64,000 bases of DNA from Pseudomonadota bacterium. GTDB lineage: Bacteria > Pseudomonadota > Alphaproteobacteria > Acetobacterales > Acetobacteraceae. The first letter of the stretch is position 1. The number at the start of each line of letters is the position of its first letter. The notes under the pieces are model-generated. The model had not been told where the DNA came from. It ran no database searches and saw nothing but the letters and a program-made list of their open reading frames with translations. A program made the translations under genes and the position numbers. Where the stretch lies: assembly GCA_021849425.1 (NCBI GenBank), contig JAJZSY010000002.1:62001-126000 (forward strand). The letters run 5' to 3'. Below, piece by piece: positions 62,214-64,000 of the stretch.

Positions 62214-63533
62214 ATGGACCAGCAAACCGCGCCCGGCATCCTGCTCGATGTCCGCAACTGCCGGCAATCCTATCCGAAGGAAGCCAACAGCGAACTCATC
62301 GTGCTGGACGACGTCAACGTGACCCTGCGCGAGGGCGAGATCGTCGGCCTGCTCGGACGCTCCGGCTCGGGCAAGTCAACATTGCTGCGGATCATCGCCG
62401 GCCTGCTGCGCCCGACCCGCGGCGACGTGTCGTGGAAGGGCGCGCCGGTGAGCGGCCCGGTGCGCGGCGTGGCCATGGTGTTCCAGAGTTTCGCCCTGTT
62501 TCCCTGGCTCACGGTGCAGGAAAACGTTGAACTCGGACTGGAGGCGCAGGGCGTGGCCCGGCGCGAGCGCGAGGAGCGCGCCGAGGAGGCGATCGACCTG
62601 ATCGGCCTCGGCGGGTATGACGGCGCCTATCCCAAGGAACTCTCGGGCGGGATGCGCCAGCGCGTCGGCCTTGCCCGCGCGCTGGTGACCCATCCCGACC
62701 TGCTGCTGATGGACGAGCCGTTCTCGGCGCTCGACGTGCTGACCGCCGAAACCCTGCGCACCGACCTCATCGACCTCTGGTCCGAACACAAGCTGCCGGT
62801 CAAGTCGATCCTGATCGTGACCCACAATATCGAGGAAGCGGTGCTGATGTGCGACCGTATCCTCGTGTTTTCGTCCGATCCCGGGCGGGTCGCGCACGAG
62901 CTGCGGGTTCCGTTTCCGCATCCGCGCAACCGGCTCGACCCCGCCTTCCGCAAGATGGTGGACGACATTTACGCGGTGATGACGCGGCGCAAGTCGCCGG
63001 CCGATCTGAAGGCCGAGGCCGCACGCCCGGCGACCGGCTTCGCCACCCCACTGCATCCGATCGGCACCAACCTGATGTCCGGCCTGATGGAAACCCTCGC
63101 CGCCCCGCCCTATGACGGGCGGGCCGACCTGCCGGCGCTCGCCTCGGTGCTGCAATACGAGGCCGACGAATTGCTGCCGCTCGGCGAAACCCTGCAACTG
63201 CTGCGGTTCGCCGAGCTTGAGGATGGCGACATCCGCCTCACCGAGCAGGGGCGCAACTTCGTCAATGCCGACACCGAGGAGCGCAAGCAGATCTTCGCCG
63301 CGGCGGCGCTGGCCAATGTCAAACTGGTCGCCGAAATTCGCCAGGTCATCGACGAGCGCTGGAACCACCGCGCCTCCGCCGTTCGCTTCCGCGACGAGCT
63401 TGAGGATCACATGTCGCCCGAGCGCGCCGAGGAAACCCTGCGCACGGCGATCTCCTGGGGGCGCTACGCCGAGATCTATTCCTATGACGAGGAAGCCCAG
63501 CAGTTCAGCCTCGAGGATATCGAGGAAGAATAA
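62214..63533 (+). CDS. ABC transporter ATP-binding protein with C-terminal AAA-associated domain
   Basis: A 439-residue ATPase. Walker A GRSGSGKST, Q-loop VFQSFALFPWLTV, signature LSGGMRQRVGLARAL, Walker B LLLMDEPFSALD and the switch His in VTHNIEEAV lie in residues 1-260. From about 300 on there is the AAA-associated C-terminal domain found with nitrate/sulfonate-type ATPases, a likely regulatory domain. It pairs with the double permease. Confidence 0.9.
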   Translation: MDQQTAPGILLDVRNCRQSYPKEANSELIVLDDVNVTLREGEIVGLLGRSGSGKSTLLRIIAGLLRPTRGDVSWKGAPVSGPVRGVAMVFQSFALFPWLTVQENVELGLEAQGVARREREERAEEAIDLIGLGGYDGAYPKELSGGMRQRVGLARALVTHPDLLLMDEPFSALDVLTAETLRTDLIDLWSEHKLPVKSILIVTHNIEEAVLMCDRILVFSSDPGRVAHELRVPFPHPRNRLDPAFRKMVDDIYAVMTRRKSPADLKAEAARPATGFATPLHPIGTNLMSGLMETLAAPPYDGRADLPALASVLQYEADELLPLGETLQLLRFAELEDGDIRLTEQGRNFVNADTEERKQIFAAAALANVKLVAEIRQVIDERWNHRASAVRFRDELEDHMSPERAEETLRTAISWGRYAEIYSYDEEAQQFSLEDIEEE

Positions 63534-63594
63534 GTGCCACCAGCCTCGCCCCTGCCCGCTTTAACCGGCGGGGGCGGCACGCCATGTGATTTTG

Positions 63595-64000
63595 ATGAGC
63601 ATCGGGCCAGAAAGACTGCGTGACGTGCCGGTCGGCATCGATGCGACCGGCACCCGCACCGAGCATGATTCGATGGGCGCGATCAAGGTGCCGGCGGATC
63701 GCTACTGGGGGGCCCAGACCCAGCGCAGCCTGCGCCATTTCGCCATCGGCGAACGGATGCCGCTCGCGCTCTACCGTGCCTATGCGCTGGTCAAGAAGGC
63801 GGCGGCCCAGGCGAATGCCGAGCTTGGCGCGCTGCCCGGCTGGAAGGCGGCGGCGATCGTCCGCGCCGCCGAGGACGCCATGGACGGCGCGCTGGACGAT
63901 CATTTCCCGCTGCATGTCTACCAGACCGGCTCGGGCACGCAGTCCAACATGAATCTCAACGAGGTGCTGGCCGCGCGGGCGAACCAGATGCTCGGCGCCG
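63595..64000 (+). CDS. fumC: Fumarate hydratase class II, 3' end cut by window edge
   Basis: TCA-cycle fumarase, iron-independent; about 135 codons are visible of about 460. [25 protein letters not shown] (in parts) and [17 protein letters not shown] identify class II fumarase; aspartase would read GGAGTSTNMN here. ATG 63595 has no strong ribosome site; the protein begins with about 20 residues before the conserved part, so the true start may be slightly downstream. Confidence 0.88.
   Translation, partial: MSIGPERLRDVPVGIDATGTRTEHDSMGAIKVPADRYWGAQTQRSLRHFAIGERMPLALYRAYALVKKAAAQANAELGALPGWKAAAIVRAAEDAMDGALDDHFPLHVYQTGSGTQSNMNLNEVLAARANQMLGA

Overview
This is a GC-rich, gene-dense bacterial chromosome segment. 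The gene content (AarC-type succinyl-CoA:acetate CoA-transferase, large NAD-dependent glutamate dehydrogenase, hslVU beside the his genes, FNR/FixK-like boxes, an Acidithiobacillus-type sulfide:quinone oxidoreductase) suggests an alphaproteobacterium, probably of the Acetobacteraceae (Acidiphilium-like). The genus is an inference from gene content. I saw no rRNA, tRNA, CRISPR array, insertion sequence or prophage.

Layout. 1-1270 (minus) is the hydroxylase large subunit of a soluble diiron propane/alkane monooxygenase, cut by the left edge, with a near-consensus sigma-54 promoter and a cluster of upstream palindromes. 1784-3912 is a four-gene operon of unknown function built around a WD40-like beta-propeller. 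3919-4879 holds an RHH protein (minus) and glyoxalase I. 4895-12211 is a sulfide/persulfide region: sqr, trxC and a YgaP-type membrane protein on the minus strand, divergent from a BigR/SqrR-like ArsR repressor, a rhodanese and an RND efflux pair.

12340-19604 encodes an XRE regulator and a six-subunit membrane complex related to hydrogenase-4 (HyfB, C, E, F, G, I). The large subunit has lost all four [NiFe] cysteines while the small subunit keeps its cluster cysteines, so this is an energy-converting hydrogenase-related (Ehr) complex and not a hydrogenase. 19632-22366 is ferritin-like protein, trmJ and cysS. 22440-23774 is an NRAMP-family transporter behind two operators. 23846-27065 has an M20 peptidase, an amidase and a SHOCT protein. 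27110-28977 is hslVU. 29116-31066 has a PsiE-like protein and an MFS symporter.

31126-35292 is a histidine operon (hisB-hisH-GNAT-hisA-hisF-hisE-HIT), followed by a natural NagA-MurQ fusion (35297-37348) that joins two consecutive steps of murein amino-sugar recycling. 37394-39496 resembles the blcB-blcC pair for gamma-butyrolactone/gamma-hydroxybutyrate catabolism and ends in a strong intrinsic terminator. 39576-44748 is a catabolic cluster: three SDR proteins (two without the canonical catalytic residues), an acetamidase/formamidase and an acyl-CoA ligase.

44767-51742 carries the very large glutamate dehydrogenase and, divergently, an FtsH-type protease behind an FNR-like promoter. 51703-57340 contains an exonuclease/phosphatase-family protein, cardiolipin synthase, an arylformamidase-like hydrolase, polyprenyl diphosphate synthase, a DUF2007 protein, a TrmN6-like methyltransferase and a host-attachment-family protein. 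57611-64000 contains aarC, dnaN away from dnaA/recF, a NitT/TauT-type ABC transporter with a fused double permease, and the 5' end of fumC, cut by the right edge.
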